A DNA stretch of 64,000 nucleotides. It comes from Cyanobacteriota bacterium (lineage in GTDB: Bacteria; Cyanobacteriota; Cyanobacteriia; CACIAM-69d). Position 1 is the stretch's first letter, and the number at the start of each line of letters is the position of its first letter. The stretch lies in contig JAKRSF010000008.1 of assembly GCA_022402445.1 (NCBI GenBank), positions 558,001 to 622,000 on the forward strand, in the 5' to 3' direction. The translations under genes and the position numbers were made by a program. The notes under the pieces were generated by a model. It saw only the letters and a list, made by a program, of their open reading frames with translations, was not told the origin of the DNA and searched no databases. Positions 17,907-26,598 of this stretch are shown in pieces.

Positions 17907-18833
17907 ATGTCTCTATTTGACTGGTTTGCCAATCGTCGCAAAGCGGACCCCCTCAGCCAAGACCAGCAGGAGCGAGAGATCGCGGACGGTTTGTGGACCA
18001 AGTGCGACGCCTGCGGGGTTTTGGCCTATACGAAGGATTTGCAGGCGAACCAGATGGTTTGCCTCGAATGCGGCCACCACATGCGGGTGTTCAGTGACGA
18101 TCGCATCGCCCAGCTTGCGGATCCGGGCAGTTGGGTGCCCCTTGATGAGGGGGTGCAGCCGGTGGATCCGCTGGGGTTTAAGGATCGCAAGTCCTACCGC
18201 GATCGCCTCAAGGAGGCCCAGAAAAAGTCCGGCCTGTCCGATGCGGTGCAAACGGGCCTCGCCCGCCTCGATGGGCAGCCCTGCGTGCTGGCGATCATGG
18301 ACTTTCGGTTCATGGGGGGCAGTATGGGCTCGGTGGTGGGGGAGAAGATCACCCGCGCGATCGAGCAGGCCACCCGCGATGGCGTCGGCGCGATCGTCCT
18401 CTGTGCGTCCGGCGGGGCGCGGATGCAGGAGGGGATGCTCAGCCTGATGCAGATGGCCAAAATTTCCGGAGCCCTCGATCGCCACCGGGAGGCGGGCTAT
18501 CTATATATTCCCGTCCTCACCCACCCCACCACCGGCGGCGTCACCGCCAGCTTTGCCATGCTGGGGGATTTGATCCTGGCGGAGCCGAAGGCCCTGATCG
18601 GCTTTGCGGGGCGGCGGGTGATTGAACAAACCCTGCGGGAAAAGTTGCCGGACAATTTCCAGACGGCGGAATATTTGCAGCAGTACGGTTTTGTTGACGC
18701 GATCGTGCCGCGCACCCAGCTCAAACGCACCCTGGCGCAACTGCTGCGGATGCACCAAAAGCCCAAAGTTGACGGGGCGATCGCCCCCCAGGACACCCCC
18801 CAGGGCACCCCAGCGGCCCTCCCCCAGGGCTAG
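17907..18833 (+). CDS. accD: Acetyl-CoA carboxylase carboxyltransferase subunit beta
   Basis: Beta subunit of the carboxyltransferase that moves CO2 from carboxy-biotin to acetyl-CoA, giving malonyl-CoA for fatty-acid synthesis; it works as alpha2-beta2 with AccA. The 308-residue protein has the N-terminal zinc ribbon (C33, C36, C52, C55) and the crotonase-like core with [10 protein letters not shown] and [15 protein letters not shown] 17907 ([12 protein letters not shown]) matches the family start; an in-frame start at 17886 is less likely. Other acc genes are not nearby, as is usual in cyanobacteria. Confidence 0.96.
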   Translation: MSLFDWFANRRKADPLSQDQQEREIADGLWTKCDACGVLAYTKDLQANQMVCLECGHHMRVFSDDRIAQLADPGSWVPLDEGVQPVDPLGFKDRKSYRDRLKEAQKKSGLSDAVQTGLARLDGQPCVLAIMDFRFMGGSMGSVVGEKITRAIEQATRDGVGAIVLCASGGARMQEGMLSLMQMAKISGALDRHREAGYLYIPVLTHPTTGGVTASFAMLGDLILAEPKALIGFAGRRVIEQTLREKLPDNFQTAEYLQQYGFVDAIVPRTQLKRTLAQLLRMHQKPKVDGAIAPQDTPQGTPAALPQG

Positions 18834-19094
18834 AAATTGGCGGCCAGGGCACCGTCCTAACTCCCCAAGGCCCGCAATAATCCGTCAACAATCCGTCCCC
18901 AGAGCCAGCGGCAAACCGTTGTACTATTAGGGATAATTTGCGGGCACGGCTCCCGAGATGGGATCGGGGGAGTTCCATGCACCCAGCCCAGTTTTTTGGC
19001 GCGGAATCCCATGGCACCCCATAAGAGAAAAATTTCCCTAGCCCTCCCCTAACTGACTTTTAGAGACCATCAGACAAACGTCTAGAGAGAAACT

Positions 19095-19589
19095 ATGCTG
19101 AGAAAGTGCTTTTTGCTGGCCGTGGCGGCAGTTTTTCTAATGCTGCAAGTGGCGACTCCGGCGAACGCGGTCGAAATGGATGAGGCGCTGCGGACGGTGA
19201 AGCTGAACGAGGCGGGCCAGGAAGTGGTCCTGACCATGGAGCAGGTGGCCCTTGGGAAGAAGCTGTTCAATGACACCTGCGCCCAGTGCCATGCGGGTGG
19301 GGTGACGAAGACCAGCCCGGATTTGGACCTGTCTACGGAGTCCTTGGCGGGGGCGATTCCGACCCGTGACCACATCGAAGGGTTGGTGGACTACATGAAG
19401 AATCCGACTTCCTATGATGGGGAGCTGGAGATCTATGAAATGCACCCGAGCACCCGCAGTGCGGATATCTATCCGGAGATGCGGAACCTGACGGATGATG
19501 AGCTCTACGCGATCGCGGGCCATGTGCTCAGCCAGCCGAAGGTGATTGGTGCCCGTTGGGGTGCTGGCAAGACGCGCTATTCCACCTGA
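19095..19589 (+). CDS. psbV: Cytochrome c550 of photosystem II (PsbV)
   Basis: Extrinsic lumenal PSII subunit that stabilises the Mn4CaO5 cluster. The 164-residue precursor has a signal peptide ending ANA (residue 25), a heme-binding motif CAQCH (C62, C65, H66) and the distal heme ligand His in EMHPS (H117), which gives the low-potential bis-His heme. The C-terminus (GAGKTRYST) departs slightly from the usual ending in Tyr. It starts a psbV-psbV2 pair and ends in a strong terminator-like hairpin at 19658-19698. Confidence 0.96.
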   Translation: MLRKCFLLAVAAVFLMLQVATPANAVEMDEALRTVKLNEAGQEVVLTMEQVALGKKLFNDTCAQCHAGGVTKTSPDLDLSTESLAGAIPTRDHIEGLVDYMKNPTSYDGELEIYEMHPSTRSADIYPEMRNLTDDELYAIAGHVLSQPKVIGARWGAGKTRYST

Positions 19590-19657
19590 TCCCTGGCCGA
19601 TCAATCTTGCCCATGGATCTAAGCCCCTGAGGGGTTGATCTAAGGTGGCCATTGCCC

Positions 19658-19698
19658 ATACCCGAGGTGTTTCCTAGCTTGGAAGCCTCGGGTATTTT
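19658..19698 (+). terminator. Rho-independent terminator after psbV
   Basis: A 10-bp perfect stem, ATACCCGAGG (19658-19667) and CCTCGGGTAT (19686-19695), with an 18-nt loop and followed by TTT. It lies 69 bp after the psbV stop and about 105 bp before psbV2, which suggests that psbV2 has its own promoter. Confidence 0.8.
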
Positions 19699-19803
19699 GC
19701 TGGGGGGCGATCGGGATAATTGCACCCGTTGGGCTCCTGCGGCACCATCAAAGGGCCCCCGCAGGGGTAGACCCAATACGCTGGCTCCCGTGGCCCGAAT
19801 CCT

Positions 19804-20349
19804 ATGAATTTCTCGATGTTTCGCTCGATACGATGCGCGAACCGTAACCCCTTGGCCGTGGGACGGCTGCGCCCCTGGCTCTGGGCCTTGGTGGGGGCGA
19901 TCGCCCTGTGGAGTTGGGGGACACCGGCGGGCTGGGCCGACGCGATCGATCCCTACGTGCGGCGCTACCTCCAGCCCGACACCGCCGCCCTGCGGGTGGA
20001 CGCCAGCGGCAAGCTCAAATCCTTCTCCGCCGAAGCCCTCTCGGCGGGCAAACAAATTTTTGGGGAAAGCTGCCTCAACTGCCATGTGGGCGGCTCCACC
20101 CTGGCCAACCCCCTCGTGTCCCTGTCCCTGACGGATCTGGCCGGGGCGACGCCCCCCCGAGATACCCTCACGGGGCTGGTGGCCTACATGCGCCATCCCC
20201 TGACCTATGACGGCGACGACGAGAACTACTACTGCCGCGAGGTGCCCGAAAGCTGGCTGAGCGATGGGGAGCTGGAAAATGTGGCGGCCTTCATCCTGCG
20301 GGCGGCGGAACTGGCTCCGGGCTGGGGGGGCGATCGCTTCTCCCCCTAG
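19804..20349 (+). CDS. psbV2: PsbV2, cytochrome c550-like protein
   Basis: A paralogue of PsbV found next to it in some cyanobacteria. The 181-residue precursor has a long N-terminus with a signal sequence ending near GWADA (about residue 47), heme motif CLNCH (C90, C93, H94), and shares DLAGATPPRDTLTGLVAYMR and a YDG segment with PsbV. Where PsbV has its distal ligand His, this protein has YYCREVPES (C144). The T. elongatus PsbV2 structure is known, as I recall it, to have His/Cys heme ligation, so C144 is the likely ligand. The physiological role is unclear. Confidence 0.9.
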   Translation: MNFSMFRSIRCANRNPLAVGRLRPWLWALVGAIALWSWGTPAGWADAIDPYVRRYLQPDTAALRVDASGKLKSFSAEALSAGKQIFGESCLNCHVGGSTLANPLVSLSLTDLAGATPPRDTLTGLVAYMRHPLTYDGDDENYYCREVPESWLSDGELENVAAFILRAAELAPGWGGDRFSP

Positions 20350-20498
20350 GGCAAAGACCTCTGGGCAGCTTGCCTATCCCTCAGAATCCAGGGGGCAACT
20401 CCGCGATCGCGCGGTCCCCCGGGGTTCCATTTGACAGGCCCTTGATTGCCAAAAGGCAAAAAATCCCCATTCCCCGCCCCCAAAGGTTCTAAGAAGCA

Positions 20499-20521
20499 CC
20501 ACAGGGCGATAGAATCTGTGG
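20499..20521 (+). promoter_or_regulatory. Inverted repeat enclosing a -10-like box upstream of petE
   Basis: CCACAG (20499-20504) and CTGTGG (20516-20521) are perfect inverted arms spaced by 11 bp. The spacer contains TAGAAT (20510-20515), a fair -10 hexamer about 60 bp upstream of the plastocyanin start. A repressor bound here would block the promoter. No -35 box is obvious. Confidence 0.45.
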
Positions 20522-20574
20522 AGATTCAATAGCACGTTCTCGAAAGTCAATTAGCGATTCAAGAGCCACAAAAC

Positions 20575-20967
20575 ATGATGCGTTCATTAAAGGCAACTGC
20601 CCGCCGCTTTGCGATGGGCACGCTGGCATTTGTGCTGTCCATCGGCGCACTGGTGGGATTCGCGTCGGCTGCCAATGCCGCCACCGTTGAGGTGGAGATG
20701 ACCAACCTGTTGAAATTTGCGCCCGCCTCGGTGAGCGCCAAACCGGGCGACACGATCGTGTGGAAGAACAACGCCGGTTTGCCCCATAACGTCGTGTTTG
20801 AGGATGCGTCCAAGCTGGATGCCGATGCCGCCAAGTCCCTGGGCAAACTGCTGGGCAAAGGGGAAACGGAACTGACCCTACCGGCGGATCTGCCGGCGGG
20901 CACCTATAAGTACTACTGCACCCCCCACCGTGGTGCGGGCATGGCGGGCGAAATCGTCGTCCAGTAA
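20575..20967 (+). CDS. petE: Plastocyanin
   Basis: Lumenal type-1 copper protein that carries electrons from cytochrome b6f to photosystem I. The 130-residue precursor has a twin-Arg-less signal peptide ending ANA (about residue 35) and a 95-residue mature domain. All four copper ligands are visible: H71 (GLPHN), C115 (YKYYC), H118 (CTPHRG) and M123 (GAGM). The neighbours psbV and psbV2 make a small cluster of lumenal electron carriers. The presence of petE implies a copper-dependent choice between plastocyanin and cytochrome c6. The start is one of two adjacent ATGs (20575 or 20578). Confidence 0.96.
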   Translation: MMRSLKATARRFAMGTLAFVLSIGALVGFASAANAATVEVEMTNLLKFAPASVSAKPGDTIVWKNNAGLPHNVVFEDASKLDADAAKSLGKLLGKGETELTLPADLPAGTYKYYCTPHRGAGMAGEIVVQ

Positions 20968-21105
20968 GGTTTCCTTCGCCGCCCTAGGGCCATGGCGGGC
21001 GAAATGCTGGCTCCCTAGGGCGCCGGAACGACCGCCGACTCCGCAGGCCCTTAGAGCCCATCCGGATCGTTTAAATCATCTCAAATCAGACGGATTCACC
21101 GTCGC

Positions 21106-21139
21106 CAAAGCGGGGTAGCCTTCGGGTTGCCCCGCTTTG
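21106..21139 (+). terminator. Long UUCG-capped hairpin downstream of petE
   Basis: A 15-bp stem (CAAAGCGGGG... paired with ...CCCCGCTTTG) closed by a TTCG tetraloop, with only wobble pairs near the loop. It lacks a T-run, so it may act as a 3' stabilising structure or a factor-dependent terminator rather than a classic intrinsic terminator. Confidence 0.65.
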
Positions 21140-21921
21140 ACCGTTGTGCCCCTTGGATCTAGATCCCCAGGGGAGCATCTGGGGAAATTTGGGTATGGTA
21201 GGGATGGGTGTTGAGCATGGGGTCTGGTCCCCTTGGGGAGCGCTACCCAGCGGAGCGAACCGTTGGGGGGGCAGTACACTGGGAAAGACCGTTGATTGGT
21301 TGAAAAATGGGGGCAAAAACCCCGCTCTTCTGGGCATGTTAAGGTGTGGTTGGCCGCTGGGCTAGCGGTTTCAGTCTAGGGAGCGACTGTTAGACCATAA
21401 GGCCCATCAGAGGTGGAGGCAGGTGCTATGGAGCAGCGGCCCAAATCGTGAGGTTTGGGAATGTCCTTCCCCTTGCGGCGGGGAGATGGTTCAGTTTGGC
21501 TGGACTGCTGGATTGGGGATTGTCCTTTGCAATCCGTAGCTAGCGGCTCGGTCTATAAACTGCCCTGAGTTGTACGATTCAGCCATGGCTTCCTGGGGCT
21601 AGGCTCCTGAACGGCTGTTTTTAGCGATTACGATCGACGGTCTGCGGTAGCATTTTTTCTTCACGCTTGTCTTTTGGGGTGCTGACCCGGTTCAATACTT
21701 GAGCTGTTGCCATGGCTGCTGTGCTGCTCCGCCGCGATCGCGTGCTTCGGAGGTCGTTTCCGGGGTTTGGGATCCGGGTTCTTTGGGCTTAGGGCGGGGG
21801 CAGATGGGGTCAGGTTTAGGGTAGGCAAGGTCCAACAGGAGCTAGGTAAGGACGTGGGGAAGAGGGCCGACGATGCGGGGCAGACCGTTCGGATTCCAAG
21901 TTGTCAAATCGAGCCACTTCG
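21140..21921. other. Apparently noncoding stretch upstream of the TPR gene
   Basis: About 780 bp with no convincing protein frame on either strand. It includes several local hairpins (for example GGGGG CAAAA ACCCC near 21310), a TACACT -10-like box near 21274, and two copies of GCTAGCGG (about 21361 and 21540). A structured RNA is possible, but I could not match it to 6S RNA, tmRNA, RNase P RNA, SRP RNA or a tRNA by eye. Confidence 0.35.
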
Positions 21922-23046
21922 ATGAGTGATAGGAGTTCGGGGGATAGTTTGGGCGTCGCGATCTCGTCTTCCACGGAGCTCGGCACGGTCCAGCGTCAGG
22001 CCCGTGAGCAACTGGCCCGGGGGGTTGCCCTGCACCAGCAGCGGGAGTTGGATGCGGCGGTGTTGGCTTTTCGGACGGCGGCGGAACTGTACGAGCGTCT
22101 GGGCGATCGCGTGCGGTTGGATCGGGCCTTGAGTGGTTTGGTGCTGTGCTGCTATGAGTTGGGTAACTATACGGCGGTGCTGGAGCGGGCTCAGGATTGG
22201 TTGCAACTGGCGCGGGAGTTGAAGAACCATGAGTCGGAGGAGCAGGCCCTGGGGCATTTGGGGAATGCCTGCCGCCATTTGGGGGATTTTGAGCGGGCCA
22301 TTAGCTATCAGACCCAGAGCTTGACCATTGCGGAGGCCATTGGCGATCGCCAGAGTCAGGTGGCGATTTTGAATAATTTGGCCCTGGCCTATAAGTCCGT
22401 GGGCAACCATGCTCAGGCCATTGAGTATCTGAATCAGGCGTTGCTGGTGCTGTCGAGCGATCGCGATGAGCGCGCCGAGGTGCAGGTGCTCAAAAATCTG
22501 GCTAATACCTACTACAGCCAGGGGGATCATGGGCAGGCGATGCTGCGCTATGAGCGGCTGCTGAGTTTGGCCCTGGAGCGGGATGATTATCAGTCGGCGG
22601 GGCAGGTGCTGCGGAGTTTGGCCAATGCGGCCCGCAATTTGGGGGATTTTGACCGGGCGATCGCCTACTGCAAGCAGCGCCTCTCGGTAATGCGGATTTT
22701 GAAGGATCTGCGCGGCGAGGCCCAGACCCTGGGGACGTTGGGGGTGGCCTACGATTCCCAGGGGGATTACTCCAAGGCGATTGAGTACTATCAGCAGCGG
22801 CTGGCGGTGGTGCGGCAACTCCAGGAGGTCACCCTGGAGGCGGAGGTGCTCGGGCAGTTGCAGGTGGCGTACTATGCCCTGGGCGATCGCGTGAAGTCCA
22901 ACCAGTTCATGCGCCAGAGGGATGCCCTGCTGGGATCCCCGGAGGAAGAACCGAGCGCGGAGCAGGATCACCACGTGGAAACCACCGTGAGTGTGCCGCC
23001 GGACGATGACAGCAACAACACCGCCGTGCGGGATGTGCGTATTTAG
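21922..23046 (+). CDS. Tetratricopeptide-repeat protein
   Basis: A 374-residue protein made mostly of TPR repeats (about residues 25-340), probably eight or nine, with typical helices such as NLALAYKSVGNHAQAIEYLNQAL and LGVAYDSQGDYSKAIEYYQQRL. An acidic, probably disordered tail of about 30 residues follows. It has no signal peptide or catalytic domain, so it is likely a scaffold or adaptor. ATG 21922 is preferred over an in-frame TTG at 21901. mnmH follows after 17 bp, so they may be co-transcribed; no partner can be named. Confidence 0.88.
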   Translation: MSDRSSGDSLGVAISSSTELGTVQRQAREQLARGVALHQQRELDAAVLAFRTAAELYERLGDRVRLDRALSGLVLCCYELGNYTAVLERAQDWLQLARELKNHESEEQALGHLGNACRHLGDFERAISYQTQSLTIAEAIGDRQSQVAILNNLALAYKSVGNHAQAIEYLNQALLVLSSDRDERAEVQVLKNLANTYYSQGDHGQAMLRYERLLSLALERDDYQSAGQVLRSLANAARNLGDFDRAIAYCKQRLSVMRILKDLRGEAQTLGTLGVAYDSQGDYSKAIEYYQQRLAVVRQLQEVTLEAEVLGQLQVAYYALGDRVKSNQFMRQRDALLGSPEEEPSAEQDHHVETTVSVPPDDDSNNTAVRDVRI

Positions 23047-23063
23047 GGGGGGCGGCGAAGGGG

Positions 23064-24209
23064 GTGGGAGTATTGGACTCGGTGGATGGCGCGGTGGACA
23101 TCGACGCATTTTTGAGCGGATCAGGGCCGATTTTAGATACCCGCAGTCCGGGGGAGTTCGCCCAGGGCCATGTGCCGGGGGCGCTGTCGTTTCCTCTGTT
23201 TGATGATGAGGAGCGCGCCCAGGTGGGGACGTGCTATCGCCAGGAGGGGCCGCAGGTGGCGATGGATTTGGGGTTGGCCCTGGTGGCTCCGAAGTTGGTG
23301 CCCATGGTGCAGCGGGCGCGATCGCTGGCCCAGGGTGGGGCATTGCGGATCTATTGCTGGCGGGGGGGCCTGCGCAGCCAGAGTACGGCCCAGTTGCTGA
23401 CCCTGGCGGGGCTGAAGGTGATCCGGCTGGCGGGGGGCTACAAATCCTTTCGCGGTTGGGTGCGCGAGACTTTGGCGGTGCGGCGGCCGGTGATTACCCT
23501 GGGGGGCATGACGGGGACGGGTAAGACGGCGGTGCTGGCGGCCCTGGCGGAGCTGGGGGAATGGGTGCTGGATCTGGAGGATCTGGCGAACCACCGGGGC
23601 AGTAGCTATGGGGCGTTGGGGTTGCCGCCCCAGCCGACGACGGAGCATTTTGAGAATTTGGTGGCGATCGCGTGGCGATCGCTGCCCCCGGATCGGCCCA
23701 TTTGGATCGAGGCGGAAAGTCGGGGCATTGGCACCTGCCGCGTGCCCATTGAGCTGTTCGAGCAGATGATGGCGGCTCCGGTGCTGGAGGTGGTGCGATC
23801 GCTCGAGGATCGGATCGAGCATTTGATTGGGGTGTATGGGCAAACGCCTCGGGAGCATCTGTTGACGGCCACCGAGCGCATCCGCAAACGGCTGGGGGGC
23901 GATCGCACCCGGCAGGCCCTGGCGCACATTGAGGCGGGGGAGGCGGCGGCGGCGATTAAAATCGTCCTAGGCTACTACGACAAGACCTATCGCTATGACC
24001 TGGAGCGGCGGCAGGTGCCGGTTTATCCGGTGGATGCGGTGGGCTGCTCTGCCCTGGAGACGGCGCGGCGGATGGTGGCCCAGGCGCGATCGCTCCCCCG
24101 AGTCCAGGGGACCGCTGGGGATGGGGGCGGGGAACCGGGTGCAAGCGGCCGCGATCGCGAGCGGGGGGCCGAAATGCCTGACATGGCCGCTCCACTGCCG
24201 AGGCCCTAG
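23064..24209 (+). CDS. mnmH: tRNA 2-selenouridine synthase MnmH
   Basis: Converts 2-thiouridine at the wobble position of tRNA-Lys, -Glu and -Gln to 2-selenouridine, using selenophosphate, through a geranylated intermediate. The 381-residue protein has an N-terminal rhodanese domain (about 10-130) with the active Cys in YCWRGGLRSQS (C98) and a C-terminal P-loop domain with GGMTGTGKT (about 147-155). The C-terminal 35 residues are low-complexity. The start is GTG 23064. selD, needed for selenophosphate, is not in the window; without it the enzyme may only geranylate. MnmE, which modifies the same base, is encoded at 36.2 kb. Confidence 0.92.
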   Translation: MGVLDSVDGAVDIDAFLSGSGPILDTRSPGEFAQGHVPGALSFPLFDDEERAQVGTCYRQEGPQVAMDLGLALVAPKLVPMVQRARSLAQGGALRIYCWRGGLRSQSTAQLLTLAGLKVIRLAGGYKSFRGWVRETLAVRRPVITLGGMTGTGKTAVLAALAELGEWVLDLEDLANHRGSSYGALGLPPQPTTEHFENLVAIAWRSLPPDRPIWIEAESRGIGTCRVPIELFEQMMAAPVLEVVRSLEDRIEHLIGVYGQTPREHLLTATERIRKRLGGDRTRQALAHIEAGEAAAAIKIVLGYYDKTYRYDLERRQVPVYPVDAVGCSALETARRMVAQARSLPRVQGTAGDGGGEPGASGRDRERGAEMPDMAAPLPRP

Positions 24210-24277
24210 GGGGGCGATCGCCGTTGCCTTGGGGAGAATCAAGATCCCAGGGAAAGATCCTAGGGGGAAGTTGGACC

Positions 24278-26248
24278 GTGAGCGAAGCCCACGACGAGAT
24301 GGAATTTTTCTGGCCGAGCCCTGGGGCAACGGCTCCGGCCGCTGTGCCACCGTCGGCGGATGCGCCATCGACCCCTGGGGTGGATCCTGGGAAGTCTGCC
24401 GATGCGATCGCGGATCCCCCCGCCGCCACGGGAACTGAGGCACCACCGGCGATCGCTCCGCCCCCCCAGCCGCCCAGGCCCCCAGCCAAGCCGCCAGGGA
24501 ATGCCGCGACGGGCGATCAAACGGGCGATCAAGATGGCGCGCCGCCCACCCCTTCCCCAACCTCTTCCCCAGGGGAGCCGGAGGTCACGGAAGCCCAGGC
24601 GGAGGAACTGACCGACACGATCGCGGCGTTGATGGAATTCTTCGACGCGGTGGCGCGGGAGGAACAAACGGGTCCGGCTCCGGGCACCCTATCCACGGCG
24701 GCCCCGAGCCCAGCGCCGGAGGAGGCAGCGGCCCCACGGGAGCGGCCCAAGGATTTTGCCCTGGATTTGGAGTGGGATCCGAGCGAGGACTGGACGGATC
24801 CGGTCCCCCCCGGTCCTGGCTCTGAACAAACGGAGGGCGCGATCGCCCTGAACCAGTCCTGGACCGCCGAGGCCCAGCCCATGGCCAAAGCTCCGGCGGC
24901 TCTTCCAAAGGACGATGCTGCGGGGCCGCGCGATCGCCGGGGGGAGGCCCTAGACCTCGGTTCCCTGGATCTCGATGAAGGCGGGGCTAGCCCATCCGCC
25001 GCCGCGATCGCATCCATCGCCCAGGAGGAAGCCATCTTCAGCCCAGGGCAACGGGCCGCCCCCGCCCGCCCCCCGGACACTCCCCCCGATCCTGCACCGG
25101 ACAGCGCCCCAGGGGCCACCGGGCGATCGCACCGGACCGACCGCACCGCACCGGGCCGCATCGCCAGCGGCATCCCGTGGCCATGGCTGATAACCCTAGC
25201 GATCGCGGCGATCGCGGGGACGACCCTATGGATGTCCGGCGGTCCCCGGCGGCTGTTGACCTGGCAAACGGAGCAGGAAATTGATCGCGCCCTGGCCCGC
25301 AGTCCGGATTTGGCGGTCTACCGGATCCATGCCACCGTGCGCGGATCCCTGCTGCATTTGGCGGGGCGGGTGCCGTCGGCGGAAATCCGCGATCGCGCCG
25401 TCGAGGTGGCTCGCCAGGTGGCCCCGGAGCTAGACATTGACAACGACATTCTGATCCTGCCCATTCCCCCCGCCCCCGGCCAGATGGCCGCCGATGCCAG
25501 CCGCCTCGCCGCCGCCCTCAGCCAGCAGCCAGGAACCGCGATCGCCGCCGCCCTCCAGGGGGATACGGTCATCCTGACGGGGGAAACCCTTGAGGGGACG
25601 GATCTCAATGGCCTGATCCAGCAATTTGCCGCCATTCCCGGCATCGCCGCCGTGACCAACCGCATCGCCCTGCGGCCCCTCGCCATTCCCCAGCGGATCT
25701 ATTTCCAGGGGGCTTCGGCAGACATTCCCCCCCCCGATTTCACCCATAAGCTGGGGGCCGTGGCGGAGGTGCTCAAGCGCTATCCCACCCACCGGCTGGC
25801 GGTCATTGGCTACAGCCACCCCACGGAAAATGACCCGGCCCTTGGCCTGCGGCGGGCGCAGGTGGTGCGCAATGCCCTGGAGAATTTGGGGGTTGATCGT
25901 GCCCGCATTGGGGTGCAGGGGCCGTCGGGGTTGCCGCCGGGACTGGGGGCCAATGATCTGCCGTGGCTGAGCCAGTGTGCGCTGTTTCAGGTGTTGCCGC
26001 CGGTGCCGCCGTCGCCCGCGCGATCGCCCGGAGCTTCGGGATCAGGGTCTACCCCTTCCGCTGCTGCGTCGCCCCCGTCGGTGAATGGGGTTTCTGCGCC
26101 GTCCCCTTCTCCTTCCCCTGCACCGATCGCGACTCCGGCCCCCAGAATTCCGGCGGCTCCGGCCCCGAGATCGGGATCAGGCTCGGGATCGGCTCCAGCG
26201 GCGTCTTCTTCTGCTCCAGCGTCTCCAGTTCCCGCACCGGGGCCATAG
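24278..26248 (+). CDS. Membrane-anchored BON-OmpA protein with disordered N-terminus
   Basis: A protein of about 656 residues. The first 300 or so residues are Pro/Ala/Glu-rich and probably disordered and cytoplasmic. A TM segment follows (WPWLITLAIAAIAGTTLW), then a BON domain (EIDRALARSPDL...LHLAGRVPS), a second BON-like segment, and an OmpA/MotB-like domain (RIYFQGASADIPPPDF; LAVIGYSHPTENDPALGLRR; RAQVVRNALENLGV). A Ser/Pro/Ala tail of about 75 residues ends the protein. OmpA domains bind peptidoglycan and BON domains bind membranes, so it may tether the inner membrane to the wall. GTG 24278 has a purine-rich site (GGGGGAAG) upstream; an in-frame TTG at 24224 is weaker. Confidence 0.75.
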   Translation: MSEAHDEMEFFWPSPGATAPAAVPPSADAPSTPGVDPGKSADAIADPPAATGTEAPPAIAPPPQPPRPPAKPPGNAATGDQTGDQDGAPPTPSPTSSPGEPEVTEAQAEELTDTIAALMEFFDAVAREEQTGPAPGTLSTAAPSPAPEEAAAPRERPKDFALDLEWDPSEDWTDPVPPGPGSEQTEGAIALNQSWTAEAQPMAKAPAALPKDDAAGPRDRRGEALDLGSLDLDEGGASPSAAAIASIAQEEAIFSPGQRAAPARPPDTPPDPAPDSAPGATGRSHRTDRTAPGRIASGIPWPWLITLAIAAIAGTTLWMSGGPRRLLTWQTEQEIDRALARSPDLAVYRIHATVRGSLLHLAGRVPSAEIRDRAVEVARQVAPELDIDNDILILPIPPAPGQMAADASRLAAALSQQPGTAIAAALQGDTVILTGETLEGTDLNGLIQQFAAIPGIAAVTNRIALRPLAIPQRIYFQGASADIPPPDFTHKLGAVAEVLKRYPTHRLAVIGYSHPTENDPALGLRRAQVVRNALENLGVDRARIGVQGPSGLPPGLGANDLPWLSQCALFQVLPPVPPSPARSPGASGSGSTPSAAASPPSVNGVSAPSPSPSPAPIATPAPRIPAAPAPRSGSGSGSAPAASSSAPASPVPAPGP

Positions 26249-26598
26249 TTGCCTTCGAGGGGGGCCGCGATCGCGACGATTTCCCCAGGAGTTTCCAGAT
26301 CCAGGGGCGGATCCATTGGCCCCTCGACGATCGCCCCTGGACCTTCCGGCTCCGGGTCAGGCTTGGGCGCTGGGTCTGGCGCTAGATCCGGTGCTAGATC
26401 TGACGTTGCCCTGGGTTCTGGGGTCAAGTCCGCGATCGCCCCTTGGGGACGGGGGGGCACCGCGATCGCGCGGGTCGCCTGCTTTTGGACCAGGGTATGG
26501 AACGACCAATCCAAGTAAACCCCCAGGGCATTCGAGAGGGCTTTCACGTTCATTTCCGTTGCGGTGTGGAGGTTTTGCCACCCCTGATGATTGGTCGT
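25987..26598 (-). CDS. Possible antisense-overlapping hypothetical protein
   Basis: A frame of 203 residues on the minus strand, overlapping the 3' end of the BON-OmpA gene by 262 bp. Its first 55 residues (MTTNHQGWQNLHTATEMNVK, then ALSNALGVYLDWSFHTLV) look like an ordinary helical protein and lie outside the overlap. The rest is low-complexity Asp/Pro/Gly/Ala, the antisense of a Ser/Pro tail. Either the N-terminal part is a real gene with a low-complexity extension, or the frame is open by chance in GC-rich sequence. No family is recognised. Confidence 0.3.
   Translation of the reverse strand, partial: TTNHQGWQNLHTATEMNVKALSNALGVYLDWSFHTLVQKQATRAIAVPPRPQGAIADLTPEPRATSDLAPDLAPDPAPKPDPEPEGPGAIVEGPMDPPLDLETPGEIVAIAAPLEGNYGPGAGTGDAGAEEDAAGADPEPDPDLGAGAAGILGAGVAIGAGEGEGDGAETPFTDGGDAAAEGVDPDPEAPGDRAGDGGTGGNT

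Noticed and set aside
21340-21620. 6S RNA, RNase P RNA, tmRNA or SRP RNA
   Set aside because: I could not find the conserved cores of any of these by eye; some hairpins alone are not enough.
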